DNA from: Candidatus Pseudoscillospira falkowii
GTDB lineage: Bacteria; Bacillota; Clostridia; Oscillospirales; Oscillospiraceae
NCBI GenBank assembly: GCA_904374485.1
Contig: CAJFFX010000009.1
Location: 1-40,375, forward strand
Length of the DNA: 40,375 nt
Direction of reading: 5' to 3'
In this document: in pieces, positions 13,957 to 22,019 of the stretch
Layout: each line of letters opens with the position of its first letter
Numbering within the stretch: the stretch's first letter is position 1
Program-made: the position numbers and the translations under genes
Notes under the pieces: model-generated
The model's input: only the letters and a program-made list of their open reading frames with translations
The model's database searches: none
What the model was told of the DNA's origin: nothing

Positions 13957-14647
13957 TTTGCTGGTATGCGAACGCCTGTGGAAAGGCTACGGCGGCCGGC
14001 AGGTGCTGACCGATCTGAACCTGAACGTGCAGGGCGGCCGCATCGTGGGCCTGCTGGGCCCTAACGGCAGCGGCAAAACGACGCTGATGAAGCTGGTCAA
14101 CGGCCTTTTGGTGCCCGACAGCGGCAAGATCCTGGTGGACGGCTTTGCGCCCGGGGTGGAGAGCAAGAAGCGCGTCTCCTACCTGCCCGACGCCGACTAT
14201 CTGCCCGACTGGATGACGGTGGACCGGCTGGTGAACATGTTCCGGGATTTTTACGGGGATTTCGACGAGGCGAAGGCCCGGGAAATGCTGAGCGCATTGA
14301 AGATCTCGGCGGGCGACCGGCTGAAGACCCTGTCCAAGGGCACGAAGGAAAAAGTGCGCCTGATCCTGGCCATGAGCCGGAAGGCGGAGCTCTATATGCT
14401 GGATGAGCCCATCGGCGGCGTGGACCCCGCCGCCCGGGATTACATTCTCAGAACGATCATCGGGAACTACAGCGAAAACGCGGCGGTCATCATCTCCACC
14501 CACCTGATCTACGATATCGAGCAGGTGCTGGACGAGGCCGTGTTCCTCCGCGGCGGCCAGATCATGCTCCACAAGAGCGTGGACGCCATCCGCGAAGAGG
14601 ACGGCAAGAGTGTGAACGATTTGTTCCGGGAGGTATTCAGATGCTGA
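13949..14647 (+). CDS. ABC transporter ATP-binding protein
   Basis: A 232-residue ATPase with Walker A GPNGSGKTT (37-45), signature LSKGTKEK in place of LSGGQ, Walker B LYMLDEP and an H-loop STHL. LSKG variants are common in the YtrB/CcmA-like group. The start at 13949 (MADLLVCERL) has GGAAGGAGA 8 bases upstream. It overlaps the regulator before it and the permease after it (ATGCTGA, 7 bases), so expression is coupled. Confidence 0.93.
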   Translation: MADLLVCERLWKGYGGRQVLTDLNLNVQGGRIVGLLGPNGSGKTTLMKLVNGLLVPDSGKILVDGFAPGVESKKRVSYLPDADYLPDWMTVDRLVNMFRDFYGDFDEAKAREMLSALKISAGDRLKTLSKGTKEKVRLILAMSRKAELYMLDEPIGGVDPAARDYILRTIIGNYSENAAVIISTHLIYDIEQVLDEAVFLRGGQIMLHKSVDAIREEDGKSVNDLFREVFRC

Positions 14648-15483
14648 GAAAACTTTTGAAATATGAACTGCTGTCCACCAGCCGCGCCTTCTGCGTGAGC
14701 TATGTGGGCATGCTGGCGGCCGCCGTGCTGCTGCGCATTTTCGTCGAGGTCGCCTACTGGCAGGACCAGGTGATGCCCGAGAAGGTCTTTTTCCCGCTGG
14801 CAGACATCATCGCGGGCCTGAGCGCGTTTTTGTACTTCGGCATGATCGTGGTCGTATTCGTGATCACGCTCATTCTCATCCTGCAGCGGTTTTATAAAAA
14901 CCTGCTGACCGGGGAAGGCTACCTGATGCACACCCTGCCCGTCACCACCCACCAGCTGATCCTCAGCAAGCTGATCGCGGCGGTGATCTGGTCGGTGCTC
15001 AGCACGATCGTCGTGTGCCTGTCTGTTTTGATCCTGGCGTTCACGCCGGAACTCATCGGCGCGATCTTCGTGGGCATCGGCCTTGCGATCCAGGACTTCC
15101 AGGAGATCTTCCACTTCCCCCTGGTGATCTACGGCCTGGAGTGGGTCGTGGTGCTGCTGGTGGCCGCGGCGGGCAGCATCCTGCAGATCTACGCCGCCAT
15201 CATGCTGGGCCATCAGGCCCCCAAATACCGCGTCGCCCTGGCGGTGGTGGCCTACTTTGTCATCAACATGATCCTCTCCTTTGTCTTCACGTTCCTGATG
15301 GTGGGGATCGCCTTTTTGCCCGAGAGCGTCTGGGCGGCGCTGGGCGCGTTCTTCAGCGGCATGAGCCCCCTGGGGGCGGCGCAGGTGCTGGTGCTGGGGA
15401 CGCTGCTGTTCAATGCGGTGTTCGTGGCGATCTTCTACCCCATCACCGCCTACCTGATGCACCGTCGGCTGAACCTGGAGTAA
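14641..15483 (+). CDS. ABC transporter permease (ABC-2 type)
   Basis: A 280-residue membrane protein with about six hydrophobic segments, starting MLRKLLKYELLSTSR as is usual for ABC-2-type permeases of YtrC/YtrD-like systems, with the YLMHTLPVTTHQLILSKL motif (common to Clostridial permeases of this type) after the second helix. It partners the preceding ATPase. Substrate unknown; related systems respond to cell-envelope antibiotics or export lipids/peptides. Confidence 0.88.
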   Translation: MLRKLLKYELLSTSRAFCVSYVGMLAAAVLLRIFVEVAYWQDQVMPEKVFFPLADIIAGLSAFLYFGMIVVVFVITLILILQRFYKNLLTGEGYLMHTLPVTTHQLILSKLIAAVIWSVLSTIVVCLSVLILAFTPELIGAIFVGIGLAIQDFQEIFHFPLVIYGLEWVVVLLVAAAGSILQIYAAIMLGHQAPKYRVALAVVAYFVINMILSFVFTFLMVGIAFLPESVWAALGAFFSGMSPLGAAQVLVLGTLLFNAVFVAIFYPITAYLMHRRLNLE

Positions 15484-15487
15484 GGCC

Positions 15488-15607
15488 ATGGCGCAGGAGA
15501 AACCGGCGGCGCCTTTGGCGCTGTGGCTCGGCTGCTGGGCCCTGCGGGGCGCGGGAAAAGAGACGCGGAAAAAGGACGGCGCGCCGCCGGCCCGGGAGCG
15601 GCGCTGA
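15488..15607 (+). CDS. Possible small basic protein (39 residues)
   Basis: An open frame starting 4 bases after the permease stop, with GGAG-TAAGG just upstream. It has a short hydrophobic stretch (LALWLGCWALRG) followed by a very basic tail (KETRKKDGAPPARERR). Too short to judge by composition; its position and spacing suggest it may be translated. Confidence 0.3.
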   Translation: MAQEKPAAPLALWLGCWALRGAGKETRKKDGAPPARERR

Positions 15608-15630
15608 GGGAAAGAAAGGAGGCGGGCGGA

Positions 15631-15870
15631 ATGAAAAAGCTTCTCATGGCGCTCATGGTGGTGCTGGGCGTTCTGCTGGTGGAGCAGACCCTTGCCGGCG
15701 CGTGCCGCGCCGCGCTGTGCAGCGGCGTTCTGCCCGCGGCGGCCCTCTCCGGCGGCGCACTGCTGACGTCCCTCGGCATGCTGCCGCCCCAGGTGTTCTG
15801 CGCCCTCCCCTTCGCGGTCCTGGCCGCCCTGCTGTGGAGCCTGCGCTGCCTGCGGCGCACGGCGCCCTGA
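15631..15870 (+). CDS. Small hydrophobic protein, end of the ABC operon
   Basis: A 79-residue protein with two hydrophobic segments (MKKLLMALMVVLGVLLVEQTLAG and PFAVLAALLWSLRCL). AAAGGAGG lies 8 bases before the ATG. No family recognised. The N-terminus could be a signal peptide or a membrane anchor. Probably the last gene of the transporter operon, followed by two hairpins. Confidence 0.55.
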   Translation: MKKLLMALMVVLGVLLVEQTLAGACRAALCSGVLPAAALSGGALLTSLGMLPPQVFCALPFAVLAALLWSLRCLRRTAP

Positions 15871-15884
15871 ATACAAAAACCGAA

Positions 15885-15972
15885 CCCGGGCGGCGGAGCA
15901 TCCGCTCCGCCGCCCGGGCCTTTCCCAAAAGCCCCGCAGAGCGCGCCTTCGCGCTCTGCGATTTTCGTTTTT
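15885..15972 (+). terminator. Double terminator after the ABC operon
   Basis: Hairpin 1: CCCGGGCGGCGGAGC and complement (15885-15918). Hairpin 2: CGCAGAGCGC / GCGCTCTGCG (15935-15960), followed by ATTTTCGTTTTT. The second is the stronger terminator. Confidence 0.8.
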
Positions 15973-16000
15973 GAAAAAGCGGACGCACTTTTTCAAAAAC
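15967..16000. repeat. 13-bp AT-rich inverted repeat
   Basis: GTTTTTGAAAAAG and its complement CTTTTTCAAAAAC with an 8-base loop, just upstream of the next promoter. Probably an extra bidirectional terminator element. Confidence 0.55.
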
Positions 16001-16013
16001 GGAAATTTTTTTA

Positions 16014-16042
16014 TTCAAATTCCCCGCTGTTTATGGTATGAT
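16014..16042 (+). promoter_or_regulatory. Promoter of the CbiT-like gene
   Basis: TTCAAA (16014-16019), 17 bases, TATGAT (16037-16042). Confidence 0.6.
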
Positions 16043-16075
16043 AACAATATCAAGAGCCGCAATGGAGGGATTTGC

Positions 16076-16999
16076 ATGAGTGAGAAAGCATCGCTGTTCG
16101 ATAACGAGCGCATGATCGCCTGGGTGCAGTATTTCGCCGCCCGGACGGATATGGATGTGGAAACCGTCAAGCTGATGGACGTCAGCGTCAAGAACAAGAA
16201 CCTGATCCCCGCCGTGGAGTCCAACCGCTATGTGCTGGCCTTTGCCGACGCGGCCCGCCCCACGCTGTTTTACGATATGTGGAACGCGGGCCTCGGCGGG
16301 TGCGACGTGTGGCTCAAGGAGGGGCCGGACCCCGCGGGCGACGCGGCGCCCTGCAAGATCAGCAGCCTGATCGACCGGGGCATCGAAGGGCCCACGGTGC
16401 TGCTGATCTACAACCCGGAGGCCGACAGTTCCTATAAGATCGGCCTGCAGAACCAGCGCTTTTCCAAGGGTTCCGTGCGCTATGTGGCCCACGAGATCCG
16501 CGCGGTCATCATGAGCATGCTGGAGGTCCGCTCCCACGACACCATCTGCATCATCAGCGGCGAGAGCATCGCCGTGGAGGCGGCCATGAGCGCCGGCGAA
16601 GGCGCCATCATCGCCGTGGAATACGACGAGAGCGACCGCGCCTCCATGGAGGAAAACGTCAGCAAGTTCGGATTGAACAACGTGCTGATCGTGCCCGACG
16701 CGAAGGAGGAAACGCTGAAAAAGCTGCCCGCGCCGTCCACGGCCTTCATCGTGGCCACGGACAACCTGGAGCGGGAGATGCGCGCCCTGCTGGCGTGCAA
16801 TCCCAACATCCGCTTTATGATCTACACTCTGGAGCTGAACATCCTGGCCAGGATCCCGGCCCTGTTTGAAAAGTATCACATCGGCGGCATGGAGGCCCTG
16901 CAGATCTCCGTTTCCAAGCTGCGCAAAAACGGCATGTTTGAAACGAAGCCCGTGCCCTGGATCATCTCCGGCACCGCCGGCGCGGCCCGGGCGGAATAA
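16076..16999 (+). CDS. CbiE/CbiT-like (precorrin methylase-related) protein with altered SAM motif
   Basis: A 307-residue soluble protein. Residues about 60-140 recall the C-terminal half of CbiE (FYDMWNAGLGGCDVWLKEGPDP...GPTVLLIYNPEA) and about 145-300 recall CbiT, the decarboxylating precorrin C15-methyltransferase (VAHEIRAVIMSMLEVRSHDTICIISGESIAVEAAMSAGEGAIIAVEYD). In CbiT the SAM loop is usually DIGaGtGsvsiEaa; here it is IISGESIAVEAA, without the repeated glycines. It is not in a cobalamin operon. I infer a non-canonical or non-methylating relative. GGAGG precedes the ATG at 16076. Confidence 0.6.
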   Translation: MSEKASLFDNERMIAWVQYFAARTDMDVETVKLMDVSVKNKNLIPAVESNRYVLAFADAARPTLFYDMWNAGLGGCDVWLKEGPDPAGDAAPCKISSLIDRGIEGPTVLLIYNPEADSSYKIGLQNQRFSKGSVRYVAHEIRAVIMSMLEVRSHDTICIISGESIAVEAAMSAGEGAIIAVEYDESDRASMEENVSKFGLNNVLIVPDAKEETLKKLPAPSTAFIVATDNLEREMRALLACNPNIRFMIYTLELNILARIPALFEKYHIGGMEALQISVSKLRKNGMFETKPVPWIISGTAGAARAE

Positions 17000-17016
17000 C
17001 CGCGCGTCCAAAACGA

Positions 17017-17049
17017 AAAAGCCCTGCGGCATTTTGCCGCAGGGCTTTT
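17017..17049. terminator. Bidirectional terminator between the CbiT-like gene and sseB
   Basis: AAAAGCCCTGCGGCA, 3-base loop, perfect complement ending TTTT. It serves both convergent genes. Confidence 0.9.
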
Positions 17050-17062
17050 GTGGGATTTTCGG

Positions 17063-17860
17063 TCAGAGGGCGTCTTCTTCCTGCCGCTCGTAAATGGGCG
17101 CAGCCTGGTCCGTCAGGCCCTTGAGGCCGGGGTTGTTCTCCATAAAGATCACGCCCCGCTTTCCGAGGAAGGGCGTCAGGGTCTTGCCGATGTCGCGGAA
17201 CAGTTCTTCGCGGCCCTTCAGGGGCTCGTCGGCCTGCAGGATGACCATCCAGTCGCGCGTTTCGGGATTGTCGTTGGCCGATTTCTGCACCATGCACATC
17301 CAGGCTTTTTCCACGTCCGGGACGGCCTTCAGTCCCGCGCCCAGGGTGAAGGTCACGCCGTCGGGGTATTCCTTGGGCACCAGGAGCTTGACGCTCTGGG
17401 GCTGGGGGCGGAAAGCCCCCTCAGGGTCCTCGCCGTTCAGCTCGGCGGTCTTGATGCGGCTCCACAGCTTGGCCAGGTTTTCCACCATCGGCCGGGCGCA
17501 GATCAGGTTGGGCTTGGAGAAGGGATTGAGGATGACGCCGCGGATCTCCTTGTTGTCCGTGAGATAGCCGAAGGCGTCGGAAATATCGATGGGGATCAGG
17601 GACTGGGCCAGGGGCGGGGCGAGCTTTGCCTGGTCCAGATCGGAAAACAGGGGCAGGAACAGTTCGCCCTTTTCGTTTTTGATCAGCTTGGGCGGGAAAT
17701 CCTCGGGCAGCTTTTTCTGCACCGGCGTGACGGGCAGCAGGAAGACGGCGCACACCATCTGGCGGGTCACGGCCTGCTGGGTTTCCTTGGTATTGTTCTG
17801 ATGCATGGTCTGATAGGCCTGCACCAGTTCGTCATTGCGGATCTGCTTCACATTTTCCAT
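17063..17860 (-). CDS. SseB family protein
   Basis: A 265-residue soluble protein with SseB-like N-terminal and C-terminal domains (VCAVFLLPVTPVQ, ELFLPLFSDLDQAK, IPIDISDAFGYLTDN, GVILNPFSKPNLI; then LGAGLKAVPDVEKAWMCMVQ, WMVILQADE). SseB-type proteins are described as enhancers of serine sensitivity; the molecular function is not known and many Firmicutes carry one. AAGGAG is 9 bases before the ATG. It has its own promoter with a perfect TATAAT and ends at a shared terminator. Confidence 0.82.
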   Translation of the reverse strand: MENVKQIRNDELVQAYQTMHQNNTKETQQAVTRQMVCAVFLLPVTPVQKKLPEDFPPKLIKNEKGELFLPLFSDLDQAKLAPPLAQSLIPIDISDAFGYLTDNKEIRGVILNPFSKPNLICARPMVENLAKLWSRIKTAELNGEDPEGAFRPQPQSVKLLVPKEYPDGVTFTLGAGLKAVPDVEKAWMCMVQKSANDNPETRDWMVILQADEPLKGREELFRDIGKTLTPFLGKRGVIFMENNPGLKGLTDQAAPIYERQEEDAL

Positions 17861-17904
17861 GATCGTTGCTCCTTAGCGGCGGCTGCCAAGACTGTATCGC
17901 TGTC

Positions 17905-17933
17905 ATTATACATCATGCCCCGGCGCAAAGCAA
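17905..17933 (-). promoter_or_regulatory. Promoter of sseB
   Basis: Minus-strand TTGCTT (17928-17933), 17 bases, TATAAT (17905-17910). Confidence 0.75.
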
Positions 17934-17949
17934 GGGAGGGCTGGTGCAT

Positions 17950-17979
17950 TTGCCATGGAAATGGCGGCGGCAGTATGAT
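17950..17979 (+). promoter_or_regulatory. Promoter of the Mrr-like membrane protein gene
   Basis: TTGCCA (17950-17955), 18 bases, TATGAT (17974-17979); a second -10-like TATACT follows at once. Back-to-back with the sseB promoter. Confidence 0.5.
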
Positions 17980-18047
17980 ATACTATCTTTATACGATCGC
18001 AGATCGCGCCGCGGAAGGTTTCGCGGCGGAAAGGAGGGCGGCGCGGC

Positions 18048-18911
18048 ATGGCGCTGTACGGATTGTTTACCCTGGCCTGCGCGATGCTGGGCCTGATCTA
18101 TCTGAACCGGGGGCAGGGCTCTGCGCGGCTGTATCCCTCCATCGCCGCCGTGGGCACGTTTTCGCTGTTCATGGCGGTCATCTCCCTGGATCTGGGCTAC
18201 AGTCTGGACGCGGCATTCACCGCCGGCGCGGCCAGCATCCTCTGCGGCACGGTGTCCTATTGGCTGGCGCTGCTGGTGCAGTGGCTCTGGGGCCGGGGCG
18301 CGGGGGGAAAAACGGCGGCGCTGCTGCTGTGCATCGTGGGCTTCCAGCTTTCCGTGCCGGTCTATCTCATCGGCACGGCGGTGCACCGCCTGTTCCGCCG
18401 CCAGTTCGACGAGGCCGACGCCGCCGCCGCGCAGGCGCGGCAGGAGCGGGAGGAGCGCCGTGCCGCGGCCAAACAGCGGAAAACGGATGCGGAGGAGGAG
18501 ATCCTGCAGCGCGTCCACACCGACGAGGAGCTTTGCACCTATTTTGCGGAGCTGTACCGCGATATGGGCTGCGCGCCGGTGGTGGAGCGGGCAGGGGAAA
18601 ACGGCCCGCTGCGCATGTTTCTGGAGATCAATGGCATGTCGTATTCCTTTGTGGCCATCTGCCGGCAGGAGCTGCTGGGGCCCGAGGCAGTGGAGTGGGC
18701 CGCAGGCTTTCGCGGCAGCGCCCAGCGGGCGGGGCTCGTCACCACGGGCACCTTCACCCGCCGGGCCGTCACTGCGGCCGGCCGGCTCAATGTGGCGCTG
18801 GTTGACCGGCCGAACCTGCCCAAGATCCAGCGCGCGGCGCGCCGGGCGGCCCAGCGCCGGGCCTTCGGCATCGGCCCGCCAAAAGGGGGAAACGGGTCGG
18901 AAAATGGTTGA
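18048..18911 (+). CDS. Membrane protein with degenerate Mrr-like (restriction endonuclease fold) domain
   Basis: A 287-residue protein. Residues 1-115 hold about four membrane segments; 118-160 form a charged, Ala-Glu-Arg-rich probable coiled coil; 160-270 resemble the Mrr catalytic domain, best seen at GLVTTGTFTRRAVTAAGRLN followed by VALVDRPNL, which matches the conserved 'iTtG.Ft..A..a......LiDg..L' end of that domain. The positions expected to hold the catalytic Asp and (Q/E)xK read NGPL and AICR, so nuclease activity is doubtful. GGAGG precedes the ATG. It stands alone. Similar membrane-anchored Mrr-like proteins are found next to defence or signalling genes, but none is seen here. Confidence 0.65.
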   Translation: MALYGLFTLACAMLGLIYLNRGQGSARLYPSIAAVGTFSLFMAVISLDLGYSLDAAFTAGAASILCGTVSYWLALLVQWLWGRGAGGKTAALLLCIVGFQLSVPVYLIGTAVHRLFRRQFDEADAAAAQARQEREERRAAAKQRKTDAEEEILQRVHTDEELCTYFAELYRDMGCAPVVERAGENGPLRMFLEINGMSYSFVAICRQELLGPEAVEWAAGFRGSAQRAGLVTTGTFTRRAVTAAGRLNVALVDRPNLPKIQRAARRAAQRRAFGIGPPKGGNGSENG

Positions 18912-18936
18912 TATTCCAAGGGTATCATGATAAAAT
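18908..18936 (+). promoter_or_regulatory. Promoter of the activase genes
   Basis: TTGATA (18908-18913), 17 bases, TAAAAT (18931-18936). The -35 overlaps the stop codon of the preceding gene. A hairpin GCGGCAG-TT-CTGCCGC (18945-18960) sits right at the predicted transcript start. Confidence 0.7.
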
Positions 18937-19023
18937 AAAAAAATGCGGCAGTTCTGCCGCGACCCTGTTTCAGGCGACAGGGGCGGCGGCGTCCTCCCCT
19001 GGTAGAGAAAGGAGAAAACGCGA

Positions 19024-21951
19024 TTGGTAATCGGTTTGGATGTCGGTTCCACGACGATCAAATGCGTCGTGCTGAACGAAGAAAACCAGATGGAATATAT
19101 GACCTACGAGCGCCACTTTTCCCAGATCACGCGCAAGACCGTGGAGATGCTGCGGGCGATCCGGGCGCGCTTTCCGGAAGAAACGAGCTGGCGCCTGGCC
19201 ATTTCCGGCAGCGCCGGCATGGGCATGGCCGAATATGCCGGCGTCCAGTTCGTGCAGGAGGTCTACGCGGCCAAGGTAGCGGCGGACCGCTATGTGCCGG
19301 GAACGGACTGCATCATTGAACTGGGCGGCGAGGACGCCAAGATCATTTTTCTCAGCGGCGGCGGCATGGAGGCCCGGATGAACGGTTCCTGCGCCGGCGG
19401 CACCGGCGCTTTCATCGACCAGATGGCGACGCTCCTGGATGTGGACACAGCGGATATGGACGCCCTGGCGGCCCAACACGAGCGGGTGTACACCATCGCC
19501 TCCCGCTGCGGCGTGTTCGCCAAGAGCGATATCCAGCCGCTGCTGAACCAGGGCGCGAAAAAGAGCGACATCGCCGCCAGTATTTTCTACGCCGTGGTCA
19601 ACCAGACCATCGGCGGCCTGGCCCAGGGCCGGCCCATGAAGGGCAACATTCTCTATCTGGGCGGCCCGCTGACCTTTATGCCCCAGCTGCGCAAATGCTT
19701 CGACGAAGTGCTCCGCGTCCGCGGGACCTGCCCGGAGCATTCCCTGTACTATGTATCCCTGGGCGCGGCCTTTTCGGCCAAGCAGGAGTGCGACCTGCCG
19801 GCCGTCATCGAAAAGCTGGAGGGCTATGTGTCCCACAGCGAATGGGAAACGCTGCCGCCCCTGTTTGAAAACGAAGAAGAATACCGGGCGTTCTGCGCGC
19901 GCCACGCTGCGGCGGACGTGCCCCGGGGCACGCTGGAGGAGCTGACGGGCAGCGCCTTCCTTGGCATCGACGCCGGCTCCACCACCCTCAAGGCCGTCGT
20001 CATCGACGAGGACGGCCGCCTGCTCCATTCAACCTATCTCTCCAACGCCGGCAACCCCGTGCCGGTGATCCGGGATTTCCTGACGGACCTGTATGAAAAG
20101 AAACCGGATATCCGTATCGCCGCCGCCTGCGTCACGGGCTACGGCGAGGATATCATCAAAAACGCCTTCCGGGTGGATTACGGCCTGGTAGAGACCGCCG
20201 CTCACTTCACGGCGGCCAAGGCCTTCATGCCGGACGTGGAGTTCATCGTGGACATCGGCGGCCAGGACATGAAGTGCTTCCATGTGCGCGGCGGCGTCAT
20301 CGACAATATCTATCTCAACGAGGCCTGCTCCTCTGGCTGCGGCTCCTTCCTGCAGACCTTTGCCAACGCCCTCAATTACGATGTGGAGGAATTTTCCCGC
20401 CTGGGACTGTACGCCACCGGCGCGGTGGATCTGGGCTCGCGCTGCACGGTGTTCATGAATTCTTCGGTCAAGCAGGCCCAGAAGGACGGCGCCACCACCG
20501 CCGACATTTCCGCGGGCCTTTCGGTCAGCATCGTGAAGAACGCCATCTACAAGGTTATCCGCCCCACCAGCCTGGACGATCTGGGCAAGCACATCGTGGT
20601 CCAGGGCGGCACCTTTTTGAACGACGCCGTGCTCCGTGCCTTTGAGCGGGAGTTGGGCGTGGAGGTGGTGCGCCCCGCCATCGCGGGCCTGATGGGCGCT
20701 TACGGCTGCGCGCTGTACGCCCGCTCCATGGCGGAGCCGGAACAGCGGAGCACCATTCTCGACCGCTTCGATTTGGAGCGCTTCACTCACGAGGTGCGCT
20801 CGGCGGTGTGCGGCCTGTGCGAAAACAAGTGCCGCCTGACCATCAACACCTTTGCCGGCGGCGCGAAATACGTCAGCGGCAACCGCTGTGAGCGGCCTGT
20901 GACGAAAAAAGCCGTGTCCGATGAGCTGAATATCTACCGCTTCAAGCAGGAGTACATGCGGTCCCTCAAGCCGGTCCCCGGCCCGCGGCGCATCCGCATC
21001 GGCATCCCCCTGGGGCTGAATTTGTGGGAAATGGCCCCCTTCTGGTATGCGTTTTTCAGCGACCTGGGCTTTGAGGTCGTGCTCTCGCCCCAGTCCACCC
21101 GGGCCACCTTCATCAAGGGCCAGGCCAGTATCCCCAGCGATACGGTGTGCTTTCCGGCCAAGCTGCTCCACGGCCATGTGGAGGAGCTGATGGATGCAGG
21201 CGTGGACGCGATCTACTACCCCTGCATGAGCTTCAATTTCGACGAGCACCTGGGCGACAATCACTACAACTGCCCGGTGGTGGCCTATTACCCCGAGACC
21301 ATCGCCGCCAATATGACCATGCGCGCCGGCGTCACGCTGATCAACGACTACGCCGGCCCCCACAAGCGCCATGATTTCCCGGAGAAAATGACGGAGACGC
21401 TGCAAAAATACTTCTCCGGCATCCGCCGGAGCGATGTCAAGCGCGCCGCCGACAAGGCCTACGCCGCCCGGGACGCCTACCTGGACGCCGTGCGCCGGAA
21501 AGGCGACGAGATCGTGGCCCGGGCCCGGGCCGAGGGGAAGCGCATCATCTGCCTGGCCGGCCGGCCCTACCACGCCGATCCCGAGGTCAATCACGGCATC
21601 GATCTTCTGATCAACGCCCTGGGCCTGGCGGTGATCTCCGAGGACTGCCTCAGCGGCAAGATGCAGAAGTTTCCCGTCCATGTGCTCAACCAGTGGACGT
21701 ACCACGCGCGGCTCTATGCGGCGGCAAAATATATCGGCAAGCAGCCGGATATGGAGCTGGTGCAGCTTATCTCCTTCGGCTGCGGCCTGGACGCCATCAC
21801 CTCCGACGAATGCCGCGCCATCGTCGAGGGCGCGGGCAAGATCTATACGCAGATCAAGATCGACGAGATCACGAACCTGGGCACGGTGAAAGTGCGCCTG
21901 CGGAGCCTGCTGGCCGCCCTGGAACAGCAGGAGCGCCGGCGGGGCGCTTGA
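19024..21951 (+). CDS. 2-hydroxyacyl-CoA dehydratase activator-type protein (two ASKHA domains plus C-terminal DUF2229-like part)
   Basis: A 975-residue member of the BadF/BadG/HgdC ATPase family, in which an ATP-hydrolysing iron-sulfur activator injects a low-potential electron into a dehydratase. Domain 1 (residues 1-255) has the phosphate loop GLDVGSTTIK and the two cluster cysteines C123 (GSCAGGTGAF) and C162 (RCGVFAKSD). Domain 2 (about 315-570) repeats these (GIDAGSTTLKAVV, ACSSGCGSF, SRCTVFMNSS). The remainder starts with a Cys motif (CGLCENKC...NRCE) and is the DUF2229-type region. Start is TTG with AAAGGAG 9 bases upstream. In many Clostridia this protein continues into a D-component domain as one chain of about 1,400 residues; here that part is a separate gene. 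Its natural substrate is unknown. Confidence 0.88.
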   Translation: MVIGLDVGSTTIKCVVLNEENQMEYMTYERHFSQITRKTVEMLRAIRARFPEETSWRLAISGSAGMGMAEYAGVQFVQEVYAAKVAADRYVPGTDCIIELGGEDAKIIFLSGGGMEARMNGSCAGGTGAFIDQMATLLDVDTADMDALAAQHERVYTIASRCGVFAKSDIQPLLNQGAKKSDIAASIFYAVVNQTIGGLAQGRPMKGNILYLGGPLTFMPQLRKCFDEVLRVRGTCPEHSLYYVSLGAAFSAKQECDLPAVIEKLEGYVSHSEWETLPPLFENEEEYRAFCARHAAADVPRGTLEELTGSAFLGIDAGSTTLKAVVIDEDGRLLHSTYLSNAGNPVPVIRDFLTDLYEKKPDIRIAAACVTGYGEDIIKNAFRVDYGLVETAAHFTAAKAFMPDVEFIVDIGGQDMKCFHVRGGVIDNIYLNEACSSGCGSFLQTFANALNYDVEEFSRLGLYATGAVDLGSRCTVFMNSSVKQAQKDGATTADISAGLSVSIVKNAIYKVIRPTSLDDLGKHIVVQGGTFLNDAVLRAFERELGVEVVRPAIAGLMGAYGCALYARSMAEPEQRSTILDRFDLERFTHEVRSAVCGLCENKCRLTINTFAGGAKYVSGNRCERPVTKKAVSDELNIYRFKQEYMRSLKPVPGPRRIRIGIPLGLNLWEMAPFWYAFFSDLGFEVVLSPQSTRATFIKGQASIPSDTVCFPAKLLHGHVEELMDAGVDAIYYPCMSFNFDEHLGDNHYNCPVVAYYPETIAANMTMRAGVTLINDYAGPHKRHDFPEKMTETLQKYFSGIRRSDVKRAADKAYAARDAYLDAVRRKGDEIVARARAEGKRIICLAGRPYHADPEVNHGIDLLINALGLAVISEDCLSGKMQKFPVHVLNQWTYHARLYAAAKYIGKQPDMELVQLISFGCGLDAITSDECRAIVEGAGKIYTQIKIDEITNLGTVKVRLRSLLAALEQQERRRGA

Positions 21952-22019
21952 AGCGCGCACCGCCAAAGGAAGATTCGCTACAGCGCCGCCCGGCGGAGCG
22001 GCGGAAAGGAAAGGCTTTT

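Noticed and set aside
20029-21966. Long minus-strand open frame (about 645 codons) opposite the activase gene
   Set aside because: Codon-position shadow of a high-GC gene: low-complexity Gly/Ala/His/Gln-rich product, no ribosome site and no family match. The plus-strand activase is unambiguous.
21952-22019. Frameshift joining the activase and D-component genes into one
   Set aside because: The first protein ends naturally, the 68-base gap contains a ribosome site, and the second has a clean ATG; no single-base change would fuse them simply.
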